Positions 43,936 to 56,554 of a stretch of 64,000 bases of DNA are shown here, piece after piece. The DNA is from Branchiostoma floridae (lineage: Eukaryota; Chordata; Leptocardii; Amphioxiformes; Branchiostomatidae). The translations under genes were made by a program, and so were the position numbers. Under the pieces are notes generated by a model, which was given only the letters and a program-made list of their open reading frames with translations, was not told the DNA's origin and ran no database searches. Location: the NCBI RefSeq assembly GCF_000003815.2, contig NC_049988.1:735679-799678 (forward strand). Reading direction: 5' to 3'. Position 1 is the first letter of the stretch. Each line of letters begins with the position of its first letter.

Positions 43936-45831
43936 CTAAGGTTCATCTCCAAAGACCTCTCTGTTACAGTTAGTGACATCACTTCCACCTTGTAAATAAC
44001 CTTCGTACACAGCCACAGCTCCGTGCATGGCTATGGCTTCCGGCATTTTTCCTATCTCGGCCCAGCATTCTCCGGACGTGACGTCGCCTAAGGGATTGTA
44101 ACAGTGGATACTGTCATGCGCCATCGCACCCATGAGTCGGGCCCCGGGGTCCTGCATACCCCCCATCACATAGATCTTATTGTCTATCAGTACAGCGGCA
44201 TGGTCCGCACGTTTAAAGTTCATATCTGGAGCAGACGAGATCGATCCATCCTTCGGTTTGAAGACTGTGACCTGTTTGCTGAGTTCTCCCCCTAGAATAT
44301 AGATGGTGTCGTCCAGAACCACGGCAGGTGCAGCAATGTGATCCAGTTCGAGGGAGGTCAGGAGAGTCCATGAGTCAGTAGAAGGGGTGTAGATTTGGAT
44401 ATAAGGACACGGGTGATGGGCACCCAGGCTGCCACAGATGGCGTACAACTTTCCATGAAGGGAGGCAACACTGGGGACTCGAACTGGCTGGGGAAGAGGG
44501 GCGCACCACTGCCACTCGTTCTTGCTTGGGTGATAACATTCAACTGTATCAACAATGATTGGACCTGCTCTGCCACCTAGAACATACACCTGTCCTTCCA
44601 CTACCCCACACCCATGCGCGCGTCTGGGCTGCTGCATTGGCGCTAGGGTTTCCCACGTGGAAGCGAACAGGTTGTACCTCAGAACTTGACTGAGAGATTT
44701 TCGTTTGATCTTCCCGCCCGTGATGTAGATATGATGCTCATGGACCACTACACCCATCATCTGTACGGGGGAGGGCAGGGTTGATATCGTGCAATGTGAC
44801 ACAACTGGAGTAGTGTTACTTGTTAAATTGTCTGTCCTGTTAGACGACAGGAAGGACTTTCTGGTCCTCACAGCCTCCCTTTTTATCGAGAGATCATAAC
44901 ATCTCATCTCAAGGACGGGCTTCCATCCAGTGGCTTCTCTCTTCCTTCCACCAACAACTAAAATCATCTGTTTGCTGAAACGTCTGGGTTTGATGTCTCG
45001 TAGTGATCCAAAACATGGACTCCAGTAACTTTTGGCTGTCTCCGTCATCTGAATACATTCTTGCGACTGCCTGACGAGTGGATGCGTCTGGACAGTGTTG
45101 ACTAGATAGCTGTATTGTAGAAACGGAAGGCGGACTAAAGCCAAGAGATCCTTTATCCGACACCTGCTTTCCTTTTCATGAGTCTTCATCCACTGCACTA
45201 GAGTCTCAAACACTAGCTCTTCATTCCTTGTCTTCAGACTGTCATGGGCAAGATACTCTTGTAACTGATGGATAGGAATTTCCGCAATCTCCTCCTCACG
45301 TGCAACATCTGCAAACATCTGCAGTGCACATGCCCTCGCAGCGTCGCACAAACCAGTACAGCCTAGAGCATCGGCAAGGTTCCAGATACCAAGGCAGTTA
45401 CTAGAATCGAGGTTTTTCTCCAGAAACTGGCAACAGGCGTTGGTGATCTTGGTAAGTTGGAACATACAGGACGCCTCCAGGAGTGACTGTACATTTGTAT
45501 GGTGGATTAATATAGCTCCTGTGTAGATAAAGTCAAGAAGGATTTTCACAGTTTCCTTGTCAACTCCTTCGAGACGTACTTTCCCTTCTAGGTGTTCCTT
45601 TAAGTCCATAGAGAACATTGCCGCAAAGTATGGATTGCTTGATAACACGGCTTTGTGGCAAGGAAACCTGCCATCACCAACACTCAACACGACGTCGGTG
45701 AGGATGCCAGTAGTTCTCTGTTGGTTCAAAACCCGGAGAATTTCCTCAGCATGAGTGGTATCTCGGAATTCACAGTCTTCAACTTGCAACAGTTGTGAGA
45801 CGGCTGGCTCTTCTGGGATTGAGGAAGCCAT
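43936..45831 (-). CDS. BTB-BACK-Kelch protein (KLHL family)
   Basis: One uninterrupted coding exon, 631 residues, typical KLHL length. The ATG at 45831 is preceded by TTTCAG|GACACAAG, so a 5' UTR intron ends at 45840. Domains in order: BTB about 44-150 (GILTDVVLSVGDGRFPCHKA, FSMDLKEH, FIYTG), BACK about 155-265 (CLGIWNLADALGC, IKDLLALVRLPFL) and six Kelch blades about 300-610. Blade glycines are seen in LVVGGRK, IYITGGK, VYVLGGRAG, IYILGGEL and YVMGGMQD. The fourth blade has LYAICGSLG, with Cys in place of the first Gly. Such proteins are usually Cullin-3 substrate adaptors: BTB binds Cul3 and Kelch binds the target. The substrate is unknown and I cannot name the vertebrate orthologue. No frame damage was seen. 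Confidence 0.95.
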   Translation of the reverse strand: MASSIPEEPAVSQLLQVEDCEFRDTTHAEEILRVLNQQRTTGILTDVVLSVGDGRFPCHKAVLSSNPYFAAMFSMDLKEHLEGKVRLEGVDKETVKILLDFIYTGAILIHHTNVQSLLEASCMFQLTKITNACCQFLEKNLDSSNCLGIWNLADALGCTGLCDAARACALQMFADVAREEEIAEIPIHQLQEYLAHDSLKTRNEELVFETLVQWMKTHEKESRCRIKDLLALVRLPFLQYSYLVNTVQTHPLVRQSQECIQMTETAKSYWSPCFGSLRDIKPRRFSKQMILVVGGRKREATGWKPVLEMRCYDLSIKREAVRTRKSFLSSNRTDNLTSNTTPVVSHCTISTLPSPVQMMGVVVHEHHIYITGGKIKRKSLSQVLRYNLFASTWETLAPMQQPRRAHGCGVVEGQVYVLGGRAGPIIVDTVECYHPSKNEWQWCAPLPQPVRVPSVASLHGKLYAICGSLGAHHPCPYIQIYTPSTDSWTLLTSLELDHIAAPAVVLDDTIYILGGELSKQVTVFKPKDGSISSAPDMNFKRADHAAVLIDNKIYVMGGMQDPGARLMGAMAHDSIHCYNPLGDVTSGECWAEIGKMPEAIAMHGAVAVYEGYLQGGSDVTNCNREVFGDEP

Positions 45832-45840
45832 CTTGTGTCC

Positions 45841-47811
45841 TGAAATTTATGAACAGAGCAGTTAATTCAAATAAGCTTTGCTGTGTACGTGAAAATAGTT
45901 TAGGCTATGGTCAATTGTCAAAGGACCCTGCCGGAAAGTTCGCGGGCTTTTTTGTTGTCACTTTTGGGCTCGACCGCTACATGGCCCAGTGGGACCTTCG
46001 GCTCCCCGGGATATCTTTCAGAACAGCCGGGCCCCGTGTTCATTTAAAGTCGGAGTTAAAGTCAGCCCTGGACCCGGTGGGGTACACTGAGGGATGCTTT
46101 GTAAGATTTACAGTATGGTTGAATACTTTTTAAAGGACCATGATGCTTGTTTAGATGCCGTGCATATATTCGAATTAACATGGTCACAAAAAGAAAACAA
46201 GTTAAAGCTGCCATGCTTTCTATCAAATGAACAAAAGTTGAAGTGATAAAACATGGTAGCACAGCCAACAAGGCACTCATTCCTGTATTCAAGAAGTGAA
46301 GTAGCCGTGTAGTAAATGCGACACTAGTGTGGACACTGGTACAAGCATGGCTTCAATACGGGTGCCACTTATACAAACAAGATTCACTTCTGCAAATACA
46401 GTCATGGCTACTTCGCTAGCGTCACTTCTACAAATACAAACATTTGGCCGCAACACACCATTACTTTTTGCCCATTTTGGTACTTAATGGTCATGTTGAC
46501 CTTCCCCGAAGAAGAAAAACAATTTTTCCTGAAATCTGGTGAAACTGAGTGAGTGTGCTGATGTCATCAATAAAATTTACTTGTTGTGGCCTTTTAGCGA
46601 CTCCTGAGTGACGAAGCTTCTTTACATTAGATATTATGCTTGAACTGGAGGTACAGACCATACATGTATTCTAAAATGCACCGATGCATTCCTCAGGGAA
46701 TAGGTCTTTTTGGCTTAAACTGACTTGAAATTTCCTGCTTTGGGCGGGGGTAGAAAAGTAATAAGTTATACATAATATAGGCCTTTCAGCTGTATACATT
46801 TTTCTTATATCGTTTGATTGTGTACAGAACGATCTCAGACTTTGAATAGAAACAAAGGGGCCATACGTAAGTCGTAACCCAGTGGGACCTCCTGCTGCTA
46901 CCGGTCTATTTTTGAGCAGTAGAAGACTACGATGTGTAGTACTACAGTTAAAACTACAAATGTAAATTGGGCCTTAGAATAGTTAAAATACATTTAGAAT
47001 ACACTTTGAATGCCGTTCGATATTTCTCCACTTCAAATGCACCTCGAAAGTTTTCAACATATCAAAAACATTCAGGCCAGCCAAAAGAACGGGCACAAAT
47101 ATCTGGAATGCAGTGAAAATTTCTAGAATGCACTACGAATTCCCAAGAGTAGGAAAGAATGTTCATTCTGGTGGCATTCCGGCTCATTCTTGCTCTCGTG
47201 TGAAGGGGCCTTAAGGGCTGGTACAAATGTTATCGGTATCAAATGACGCAGGACCGAATGGGCAGGAGGAGGCCCACGGTAAACAACGCCACTGCGACAC
47301 TGGACAACCGGGACCAGGGTACAAGTGCTACTGAGGCGAACTGACCTCCTATCCAACCAAACCGGTCCGTGATTTTCAGCACCCTTCACCCTCGGGGTCT
47401 GTGTTGACCGCGTCAGTTGTTGGACGCCCCTGACATACGTGTATGTTACATCCGGGTCTTCTCTTTACAGTATTTATAGATCAGAATGGGATTCGATATT
47501 CATGGTGTTTAAGCGACCTCTAGCGGCTTAAGTCAACAACACAAGAGGTCACTGACGTCCAGAATACTAGTAGACACATTATTGTATGCATAGCATACGT
47601 GGAATGTTGACGCTTTAATTAGTCTAAATTACTATAATTATAACATTAGAATGGTTTCACCTGTAGGGTTCGTACTTTACTGTGTGTATGTCAGTTCTGA
47701 CTCCATGCGGTTTCTTGTGGAAGAACGTTTTACAGTGTATGGGTGGTCTTCACTGTGTTATAATCCAAACGTCTTAAAACCAATGAAACTTTTCCCAAGC
47801 TCTCACACCTC
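45841..47811. other. 5' flank of the Kelch gene and intergenic DNA
   Basis: Probably contains the Kelch promoter and first exon; a GC-richer stretch lies at 45925-46085. The dispersed repeat at 46216-46600 follows. A phrase like CCCAGTGGGACCT occurs at both about 45985 and 46879, suggesting another small repeat. No further coding sequence is seen. Confidence 0.5.
46216..46600 (+). repeat. Dispersed repeat, partner of 62055-62310
   Basis: Shares AACAAGGCACTCATTCCTGT near the left end and GTGCTGATGTCATCAATAAA near the right end with 62055-62310. This copy is longer, with extra sequence in the middle. Confidence 0.7.
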
Positions 47812-47911
47812 NNNNNNNNNNNNNNNNNNNNNNNNNNNNNNNNNNNNNNNNNNNNNNNNNNNNNNNNNNNNNNNNNNNNNNNNNNNNNNNNNNNNNNNNN
47901 NNNNNNNNNNN
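47812..47911. other. Assembly gap (100 N)
   Basis: A scaffold gap of conventional length, so its true size is unknown. The sequence right after it has CAGGTTTGAGCCCCC at about 47949, a B-box-like string that may belong to a SINE cut by the gap. Confidence 0.98.
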
Positions 47912-48299
47912 TTGGTTGTAGGTAGATCTTGGTGTAAGGAAGAAACTGCAGGTTTGAGCCCCCGAGCAGAGTGCACTAAAATGCAGGGGAAGTTTTATTA
48001 TTACTGATAATTACACAAAGGAACGGCAGATCTCTGTGTTATCCAGGTAGCTTGGACATATATTATGTAAATGTAGGCTTCATCTACATGATTAATGAGG
48101 AAAATCTATGATTGAAGTGTTAACTATACCAGAACCTCAAATACATCCAACGGTTTTTTTCCAACCAATGTAATATATGTCAGTTTGAGCACTTACAGCT
48201 ACCAGTTACACAATTATGAACCTGATTTGCATAATAAATGCAAATTTGCCAAAATTCATAAAAGTGCATCATTTAACTATTTCCTGGAGGTATGAGGCG

Positions 48300-48430
48300 C
48301 TGAATAAAAAGACTCTTTTTACACAACCCTTGCTTTGTTTCAGTGACTGTCTGTCACCTTCCTCAGGGCAATTCTGACTGGTTCACACTGTACTGCAGCA
48401 ATACACTGTAGGTGGCGCTGCTTACAGATG
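48300..48430 (+). repeat. Dispersed repeat, GACTGTCTGTCACC family
   Basis: Shares CTTCCTCAGGGCAATTCTGA, CTGGTTCACACTGTACTGCA and GTAGGTGGCGCTGCTTACAG with 26155-26290. Confidence 0.65.
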
Positions 48431-48814
48431 TGGTCACAAATGTTAAATATTTACATATATACAATGATTGTTTTATGCAATGTTTACAATGTGGTCCCAA
48501 ACTTAAAGGAGTACAATATGTACATAACAGTTGTTAATCATCAGTAATATTACAGTGCAACAATTTTCATCTACTAATTGAATGCTGTCCCCAATGTGAC
48601 TGTGTCTGTATCCCCCCTCATGACTGGAATAGATTTCTTGAAATTCCTTTATTCAACAGGAGCATCTGTTGTGGTCTCTGTAAAGCCAAGGTGACACCCA
48701 CACCTTGTAGCAGGTGAGTGGGTACCATCCGGGGAGTAGTTCGCTCCTATGTTTGCTTCTGCTACCCGTCTGGAGACCTGCACATTCAAACTTTTTGGTG
48801 CTAATGTCAGTTAA

Positions 48815-48951
48815 TGAGCGAATTAATTAAGGAATAGGTTATAGAGCGCTCGTTCGATGACAACAGGCCCTCCCGCAAGTGGACGGAGGGCATTTCGGGT
48901 GTTGGAACACCAGTTCGAGGGAGCGCTTGAACCCATTCCTTAATTCGCTCA
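48815..48951. mobile_element. Foldback element, TGAGCGAATTAA termini
   Basis: The left end TGAGCGAATTAATTAAGGAA is mirrored at the right end (CATTCCTTAATTCGCTCA), with a further matching GAGCGCT block. It is 137 bp and noncoding, and lies 3 bp from the target duplication of the next element. Confidence 0.85.
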
Positions 48952-48954
48952 TGT

Positions 48955-49403
48955 GTAGGGACTAGGGCTGGGTACCGGTACAGAAAATTCAGGTCCAGGT
49001 CCGGTTCAGGTCCAAAGGATCAGGTCCAGGTCCGGACCTGAACCTGGACCTGATGCAGTATGACTCATACCAATGGTCCATTTCACTAAAAAGAAATCTG
49101 TTTGGTGGAGTATTAGACTAACACTGGGGTTTTAAAATCCTACAACACTAACTGCACCTGTACGATTGGCTGTAAAACTTGGTAGAAATAACTATAAACT
49201 CTACACTACTTCACTCTTGATATTTTCTTCCACCTGCAAGCGCCAAAACGTGTGAATGCCTGATAAAATAATCTGTTAATTTTCTAATCGGTCCAACATC
49301 CGGTCCACCTAATTTTTTCAGGTCCGGTTTTTCTGGACCGGTCCAATAAGAAAAACCGGTTTTGTATCGGTACACTGTACCGATACCCAGCCCTAGTAGG
49401 GAC
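48955..49403. mobile_element. hAT-type miniature element with 8-bp target duplication
   Basis: The identical 8-mer GTAGGGAC flanks the element at 48955-48962 and 49396-49403. The body (48963-49395) has termini TAGGGCTGGGTACCGGTAC and the reverse complement of TAGGGCTGGGTATCGGTAC. The interior has repeated CAGGTCCAGGTCCGG motifs. An 8-bp duplication with such ends is the hAT signature. No transposase frame remains. Confidence 0.93.
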
Positions 49404-49600
49404 CAATCAGTGCCCTTATCCAAAATTTGGACAATTCCAGACGTTAACTTGGTCAAGGATCCAAGACGGAACAGCAGAGAAGCAACTGTGTATATATATA
49501 TAGTGTATGACAAATGTCAGAGCGTGAAGCATCTGTATATAGTGTATAACATAGTGTAACGGAGGGAACTACTTTCCAGATGGTACCCAGGCTACACACC
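49404..49600 (+). repeat. Dispersed repeat, partner of 7795-7975
   Basis: Carries CCAAAATTTGGACAATTCCA, AAGACGGAACAGCAGAGAAG, a TATA-rich middle and GATGGTACCCAGGCTA, as in 7795-7975. Confidence 0.75.
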
Positions 49601-49883
49601 TTGTGCATGATAAAAAATACACCACACTTCTTGAAAAGACTTGGGGTCCATCCAGATGTGAGTAGATCAAATACATCTCTCCAGATATGCAGCTTGTACT
49701 CTTCAGTACAAACCTAGTGTTATGCAATCAGGCTGTTTACCAGGTATGCAACACAAACAAAACAACAAAAAAACATTTACATAATGACGATATGTGAATA
49801 TTACAAGGAAGGTATCCAAGATATTGACTGATACCATTGACAATAAAGCAATTAATCACAGTGAAATAATTGAAGTCAATTTC

Positions 49884-52800
49884 CTAAAATACCTGAATTC
49901 TGTGATTTTCCCTATCACTGACTACAACATTACCCCTGGACATGAGTGCAACGCCCTCTAGTCCTTTGACTTCCCCGTCCCCACTACCCCATGTCCCAAA
50001 CGCACACAGAAAGCTCCCATCTTGCCTGAAGACCTGTAACCGGTTGTTTCCACTGTCTCCCACAATGATATGGCCTTCCTGGTCCACAGCTACCCCACGT
50101 GGGTACTTAAACTGACCATTCCCACTTCCCTCACTCCCAAACTTTAGCACAAATCGTCCATACTTGTCGAAGACCTGTATCCTGTGGTTGCTGCTGTCAC
50201 TGACGATGACTTTGTTATCCCTCGCCACAGCGATGTAGTGCGGGTTTTCAAACTGACCGTTACCGTTCCCGAGGCGACCAAACTTTCGTACGAATGCACC
50301 GTCCAATCGGAAGACCTGTACTCTGTGGTTGTCTTTGTCGCAGACGTAGATGAACCCCATTCTGTCCGTAGCGACCCCCCATGGGTAACTTAGCTGTCCA
50401 TCGCGGCTGCCTTCCTGGCCGAATTGACGAATGAATCTCCCGTTACTGTCGAATATCTGGACACGATGGTTGTATCTGTCTGCTGTCACAATCCAACCCT
50501 GAAAAAAAAAAATATATATAATAAGTTAGAGCATCACAAAAAGCATATATCCATGTATCCTCTAGATTAGGGCTGACTCCTGAGCTTTAGATTTTTTTGT
50601 TCCATTGTTTGGGAGCCCATGTTGGTAATACAAATTACATATTATGTACAGTACAACTTCCTTTCCCAGCATAGAGTACCTTAGCCCATTCTGAATATCA
50701 CAAGTCAGCGCTAGCAACAATAGCTAATATGTAACCTAAGCTCTAGTTTTTATATTTTCAATGTAAAACTTTAATTTTGTGCATAATGGTCACTAATACA
50801 AAGCTGTTGGTACATGATCCTTCATCAGTTAGGACAAGCAGTCTTTTACCTTGAAAAGAAGCAAGCTAAAAAAAATCTAACTGGAAACTATATGTGCCTC
50901 CACTGCCTACCTAGAAAAATGTCTAGGGTCGGCAGGTTTTTCTAAGGTAGTTAGGGAAACAGGAAACACAACATTTTTTTCCTACTTGGGAAAATAAAAT
51001 AAAGGGAATGAAATTCAACACCAACAGTACATTGTATCGAAAACAATCTGTAGAAGTTAACAACGATAGTCCTTTATAACCCTTGCCAAATGTTGTGTGG
51101 CTTAATGGATTGTACAATTTACCATTCAGCATGAATGGAGGCCAAGTTCTCAAAGGGTCAAGTTTTTATTCATATTCCCCACCCTCTGGGTAGCATTCTT
51201 TCCATGGACATCCATGATCCCACTAAGAGGATAAAAATTCTGCCCCAATTAACCACTGAAAAATAATTCAGACCGGAAGAAAATCACTGTGCTCTGGTTA
51301 AAAGTATCATTCATGCCAAATTAAGTATTTGATAGGATTTCACTTGTAAGCAGTCTGTAATTCAAGTAGGCTGTCCCATTATTGTCAACAACGTGTCCTT
51401 CCTTTGTGTTATTCTTTGTGGGCACAGCTGCAGTTCAAGGGCATCTGCAAGAGGGACTTGAAGGCTCTTGATATCAATGCACTGGGAAGACCTTGCAAAT
51501 GACCGTTTCAACTTGAGATGCATACTGTCCAGGCAGCTAAAATCAGGAGATGCTAGACCCTTTTCTATTTTTGTTTTGTCTTTCTACATCAAAGAAGGAA
51601 GAGAAAATAAAGAAGAATAACAATACACCAGCAAAACATAATATAGGAGTGGTTTGATGGAGAGGATATGATTATGAAATGAATAACCTGTGAGTTGACG
51701 GTGACACCAGCTAGACAGTCAAACTCTCCCTCTCCTGTCCCATAAGAACCGAACACTCGAACCAGCTGTCCATTGGGGGTGAAGACCTGGAGAAGAAGGG
51801 AAGGTGGACACAAAATGGATCTTCATTTGACACTTCATTTGACACTTAACTTGACACTTCATTTGACATTTGACACGATCAATGAAATGTATGACTGGCC
51901 CTTAGATCATATTGCACAGTCATGAACACAAACATTATTTTTCATAACATGTCAATTTGAATATATTTCAATACATGTATGCAGTAGCGAACTATTATCA
52001 ATAATGTTGTTTTTACATTTTTACTTTACAGGTTTTTGATTTTGTTAATATACATGCAACATAATATAGTTAGTAGAAAACACAAAAGCTCAGTGATGAA
52101 CACAACAGCAGCAATTTAATGTCTTTGTCTTTATCCAGATTCCAGCACAAATTTCATAATGTACAAATTTAAAGGTTTTTGATGGTTAAGAACAAAAAGA
52201 CAATATAAGTGAGAGAAAGCTTTTTGCAAGCCTAGAACTAATTCCTTACATTAAGTTTTTTTTCCGCACTGTACCAAAAACGTTTTTAAAAGCCCAGTTC
52301 AGGCCCAGTATACAGCACAAACTTGGACCTTATAAAGATCACACTCACCTGAACTCTATGGTTGCTGCTGTCTGCCACAATGATGTAATTTTCAGGAGAC
52401 ACCGCCACCCCCCGGGGCCATGTGAAGTGCCCCAGGTCGCTACCCTTGGACCCAAACTTTGTCTGGATCAACCCTTTTGTGCGGTAGAACGCCGACGTCG
52501 GGCTTCTGCGCTGAACACGAGAGAAATCCGAGACAATGTCGTTCAACGGGACATCATAACTGGTGAATTCAAGCGAGCCGTTGTTGTTGTTAGCTCTAGC
52601 TCTGTTCTGTTCACTTCTACTCGTTGTGGAGATGTGAGACACTCTACCTGCTACACTGTTCGACTGGGCAGGGGAGGGTGTACTATTGGCAGGCTGTGGA
52701 GAAGGCACTTGGGGCGAGACACTGACAGTTCTTGGAGAATGTCTCAGAACGGGAGGGGTCGCGTGGAGCTGAGAGGAGGTACGAAACATCTCCACCGCGG

Positions 52801-53770
52801 GATGACCTCGAAACGCTTCATTTGAGAGCGACGCTCTGGGATTCCTCACAGGAGCATTTGACGAACTGTTTGGGTTGACAGTATTGATGACGAAGGCTGA
52901 TGATGATAACTCTCCTAATGTAGCAATGTTGGAATGTAAGGTTTGACTGTTCTGAAGGGTGAACTTGACTGTTTTGCAGTCATCCACGGCCGTATCGATG
53001 GTCGTGTTCTGTAACTGTATGAGATACTCCTTACCCTGCTTGTGGAAGTTGAGCAGTTCTGCATCGGTGACATCATTTACAGCACTTGGACTGCTTTCGG
53101 TTATTTTTGATTCAGCCGAGTCACAATGGCTCGCAATGCTGGCCAGCTCCACTTCAAGGTTCTCCTGTTTCACTTTCAACAAGCGTAACTCCGACTGCAG
53201 AAACAAGTCCACCTCGTTCAACAGTATCTGCTCTCGCTCTCGGAGCTTCCGTATGTTCTGATCTATAGAACTTTTGATGTCCATCTTCACCATCTCTCCG
53301 CTCTGTTTGATATGAGTTGCCGTCTTCTCCACAATATTTACCGCCTCTGTCAACTTTGGTAACTCTCTCCAAATCAGGCTTATCTGTTGTCCTATGTCCA
53401 GCTTCAGTTGGCCGGCGTGTGCCTTCTTGCAGGCATCGCACAATCTCTTCGGACAGTGAAAACATTTTGAAATGGCCGTCGATCTTCTGCACACCTGACA
53501 GCTCTCTGTGCGCGAGCTAAACTGAGCCTCCGCCGGCAGGTCTAGGAACTTGAGAATTGTGATGTTGTTGGGGAAGCCGGAGATCCCCTTGGGGGGTATG
53601 TTGTGCATGGCACGGCATTCCGGACACTTGACCTTCCGTCGGACGGGATCGGCTAGCTGCTGTAAGCAGGGGTCCTGACAGAAGGTGTGCTGACAGGGGA
53701 GAATCTTGGGCCTCTTGTAACGATCCAAACACACTGGACACGTCAAGAGCTGTTCAATCTGCTGCTCCAT
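49884..53770 (-). CDS. TRIM-NHL protein: RING, B-box, coiled coil, six NHL repeats
   Basis: Three coding exons: 52349-53770, 51688-51786 and 49884-50498, all phase 0, 711 residues. The ATG at 53770 follows CTCTCTAACAG|GATCTCGAAGC, so a 5' UTR intron exists. RING about 11-52 (CPVCLDRYKRPKILPCQHTF, CPECRA); B-box-like CQVCRRSTAISKCFHC with CDACKKAH; coiled coil about 130-240; Ser/Pro-rich linker about 300-430. The C-terminus has exactly six NHL blades, each FG..G..G.F then (D/N)(N/S)HR(V/I)QVF, closing at HRIQVF*. Blade 1 and 2 are split by the introns. The architecture matches invertebrate NHL-1 / Drosophila thin and resembles TRIM32: E3 ubiquitin ligases whose propeller binds RNA or protein. 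RING zinc ligands are intact. The exact orthologue is not settled. Confidence 0.95.
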
Positions 53771-54573
53771 GCTTCGAGATCCTGTTAGAGAGGAAATAAA
53801 CAGATTTTGAGATAACACCTACGCTCCATATACACAAGGCTTGTCCTCATTGAAATGTTAAAAGTAGCAACTTAGTAGTAAGGTTTTACAAATAGAACAG
53901 CTCATTTTTTAGCCACACATACCTAATTGTTCGGGAAACGTCTTCAGGAATGATAGCCATAGCCAAAAAATGATGGCTTATTTTTCTATTTGACATAATA
54001 ATAATCATTAATGTGTTTTATAGGCAAGTATAACAAAAGGTCCCGGTAACACTTGTTACAATGTACATTTTAGCTCTTTAACTTAGAGGACGCATGTAGG
54101 GACATTAACTATGATTTAAAAACTACACTAGGTCAAGTCAATGTTGTAGAAAGAATCCAACAATGGAAACATTGTTGTCACAGTCATTTACTGTAAGTGT
54201 AAAACATTTTGCTACACAAAGCGAGTTACAGAAGTTGGCAAATACCAGCAATCAATCATTTCTTCTTCCTTTTGAGAGCCAGAAAAACTGTCACAAAGAT
54301 GACAATTTCCTTTCATCGATGTGACTAATCTTTAAATGTTAGGTTACCATCATATTGAAACGGTGATGTTTGGATGTTTGTTACTGACTTTGGCGATACA
54401 TATAAACCAGGTTCAGTGAGGGGAGTGATCTGATCGACTCAAATCTGCCTGACTGAGGCATTAAAATATTATATTATATTATCTAGAGTATCTCAATTTG
54501 TAACTTACATTTGTAGTTCAGGTTTTAATAAACGACTGAGTTGATTTCTAATACAGTGTAATACTACTTTGGG

Positions 54574-54798
54574 TACTGTAAATGCAGAAACTTTCGCGGT
54601 GATTTTATATTCGCAGTTTTCATGGTGGTCGCTGAACCAAGAACTTCAAACCACCGCGAATATTCATAATATAGTACAGTACAGTACTGTAAATAAGTTT
54701 GCGATATGGGGCTATCGCGAATTCAAAACCACTGCGAACACCCCATTTTCCTGCTGCCGCGAAATTAAAGAACAGCGAATTTCAATACATTTACAGTA
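54574..54798. mobile_element. TACTGTAAATGCA-family miniature element, copy 2
   Basis: Starts TACTGTAAATGCA and ends TACATTTACAGTA. An inner TACTGTAAATAAG at about 54683 suggests two merged or nested units. The interior has several CCGCGAA / TTCGCGGT blocks. Confidence 0.85.
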
Positions 54799-55058
54799 CC
54801 TTACCGTCTTATTGTACAATGTTGGTATTGACCAATGACATCATGGTAAATATTTCTTATGCTTATGCTTATGCTTATGGTTATGGTAACGTTACTGACA
54901 TGCTGTTCCCTGTTAATAAATTATGCAATAAAATATCAAAAATAATTCTTAACGACAGGCTTAGTGACCTTAACTTTATAAATCATTAGTCATGATCAAC
55001 AAAGGAATTGGTCCAATGTCTCAACTGGTAACTTACCTTTTGACTTAGTTACTCAAGA

Positions 55059-55086
55059 CAAGGACGTTACTGATGTAACGTCCTTG
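55059..55086. repeat. Short perfect hairpin
   Basis: CAAGGACGTTAC, loop TGAT, GTAACGTCCTTG: 12-bp arms without mismatch. No role is apparent. Confidence 0.8.
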
Positions 55087-55910
55087 CTCAAGAGAAGAAT
55101 ATTATAAGACATCAAAAAAGAAATACCTGCCTTCTTTTCTTAAGACGGTATTCAGGTGTTCACAGTCTACGTCCCCTCGCGCCACAGACTTGAACCATGC
55201 ACCGACAGGCTCTCAGAGTTATGCTTGATTGGTTCAGATAACATTCCACGTAGTCAAATTATAGAAAAAATAAGTCATACACACCCAGGTAATACAATAA
55301 GCAAGATCTCAGCTTAACTCACATAACTAGATCAACCAGGACGACAACAAATAAACCAATTTAGACGCGCTTTTGTTAACATATTTGCATCTCTGTCTCG
55401 GTTCTGCTACAAATCTGAGGGACTGACGTCAGCTAACAAAAGTTTGGGGTATCAGTTCGGAGTTTTCGTGACGATTAAAGGCCGCTCTGGATCTTTCCCA
55501 GAAATGCATTTTGTCAGCTTCTACAAACATTGTTTTACGTACAATAGAATGCTTCTGTTGGAAAGAGGTGCATTGACACTGACTAGCAGTCTCAGTTGAT
55601 ACTTGTTGTGGAAACTCTAGGGCCAAAACTATCGAGAAAACCTTTAATTTACGTCTTATTTTTAGGGACTTCAGAACTGCGTACCTGAACCATTTCGCGG
55701 ATTTTTGAACGCCGGTCTGAGACTACCAACTTGTTTATTTCCTTTCCCTTCCGCACACAAGAAAAACAACAGCTATCTCCCCATCTTTTATTATCCATTT
55801 CTGGTGATTACATGCTATTTAAGAGTATTTGAACGTTAAAATCGAAATTTCTCTAAATCAAAGTAGAAAACTCTCCGCAATGCCAAAGACTGCCCGGGAC
55901 ACAAGACTGC

Positions 55911-55925
55911 GACCTTTGACCTTTG
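55911..55925 (-). promoter_or_regulatory. DR1 nuclear-receptor-type site
   Basis: The minus strand reads CAAAGGTCAAAGGTC, two AGGTCA-like half sites one base apart, the form bound by HNF4/COUP-TF/RXR dimers. Prediction only. Confidence 0.25.
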
Positions 55926-56554
55926 TTCTAGTCGTCGTACCCAGGGTAGTTCCCATGGTTACATATTTTGGTGTCTCCGACTGAGCAGAAACTTTCTCTT
56001 TGTTTATATATCAGCCGCTTGGATAAAACAACGACAAGTTCATACATATGAAGTCGACAACTCGCTGATATTTTTCCATTTACCAGGTAGGTGTTTTCGA
56101 AATCATACTGTTGTTGCATGTTGCCAAGGTAGGCTTGATTGGGAGGGGGGTCCTTTTTACTCATGATGAATGAGTGAAAATTCTGATAGAAAAACTGTGA
56201 TAAAGCAAGATACTGAATATTACTACAAAAGGAGTCGCTTATCTCGCATCCTGACGTATCCAGGGCTACCAAATCATTATATAAATTTTTAGAGTAGAGT
56301 TACACTAGAATCTTTGTATTATGTGGGGTTAGAATAACACAAACAGTGACACAAACAGTGAAAGGCAACCTCCAATTTATTTTCCTGGGTGGAGGAGATG
56401 ATGTACACAAGTCTTGAACCTAGCCTAGTTCTATAGAGACACTAGGTCACTCCGTAAATAATGTGTGCTGCTAGACATAAATGTTTTGTTCGTCTTCTTC
56501 TTTTGTTTTGAGGCTACCAACTTCAACTTGCTGAAGACTGTATATACTCATTTT

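Larger units (their letters stand above)
47912..49883. other. Transposon-rich spacer downstream of the TRIM-NHL gene
   Basis: Besides the elements at 48300-49600 no coding exon is recognised. Part of it is the 3' UTR of the minus-strand TRIM-NHL gene. Confidence 0.5.

Noticed and set aside
47651-48007. 118-residue frame spanning the N gap
   Set aside because: Includes unknown bases and has no recognisable sequence on either side.
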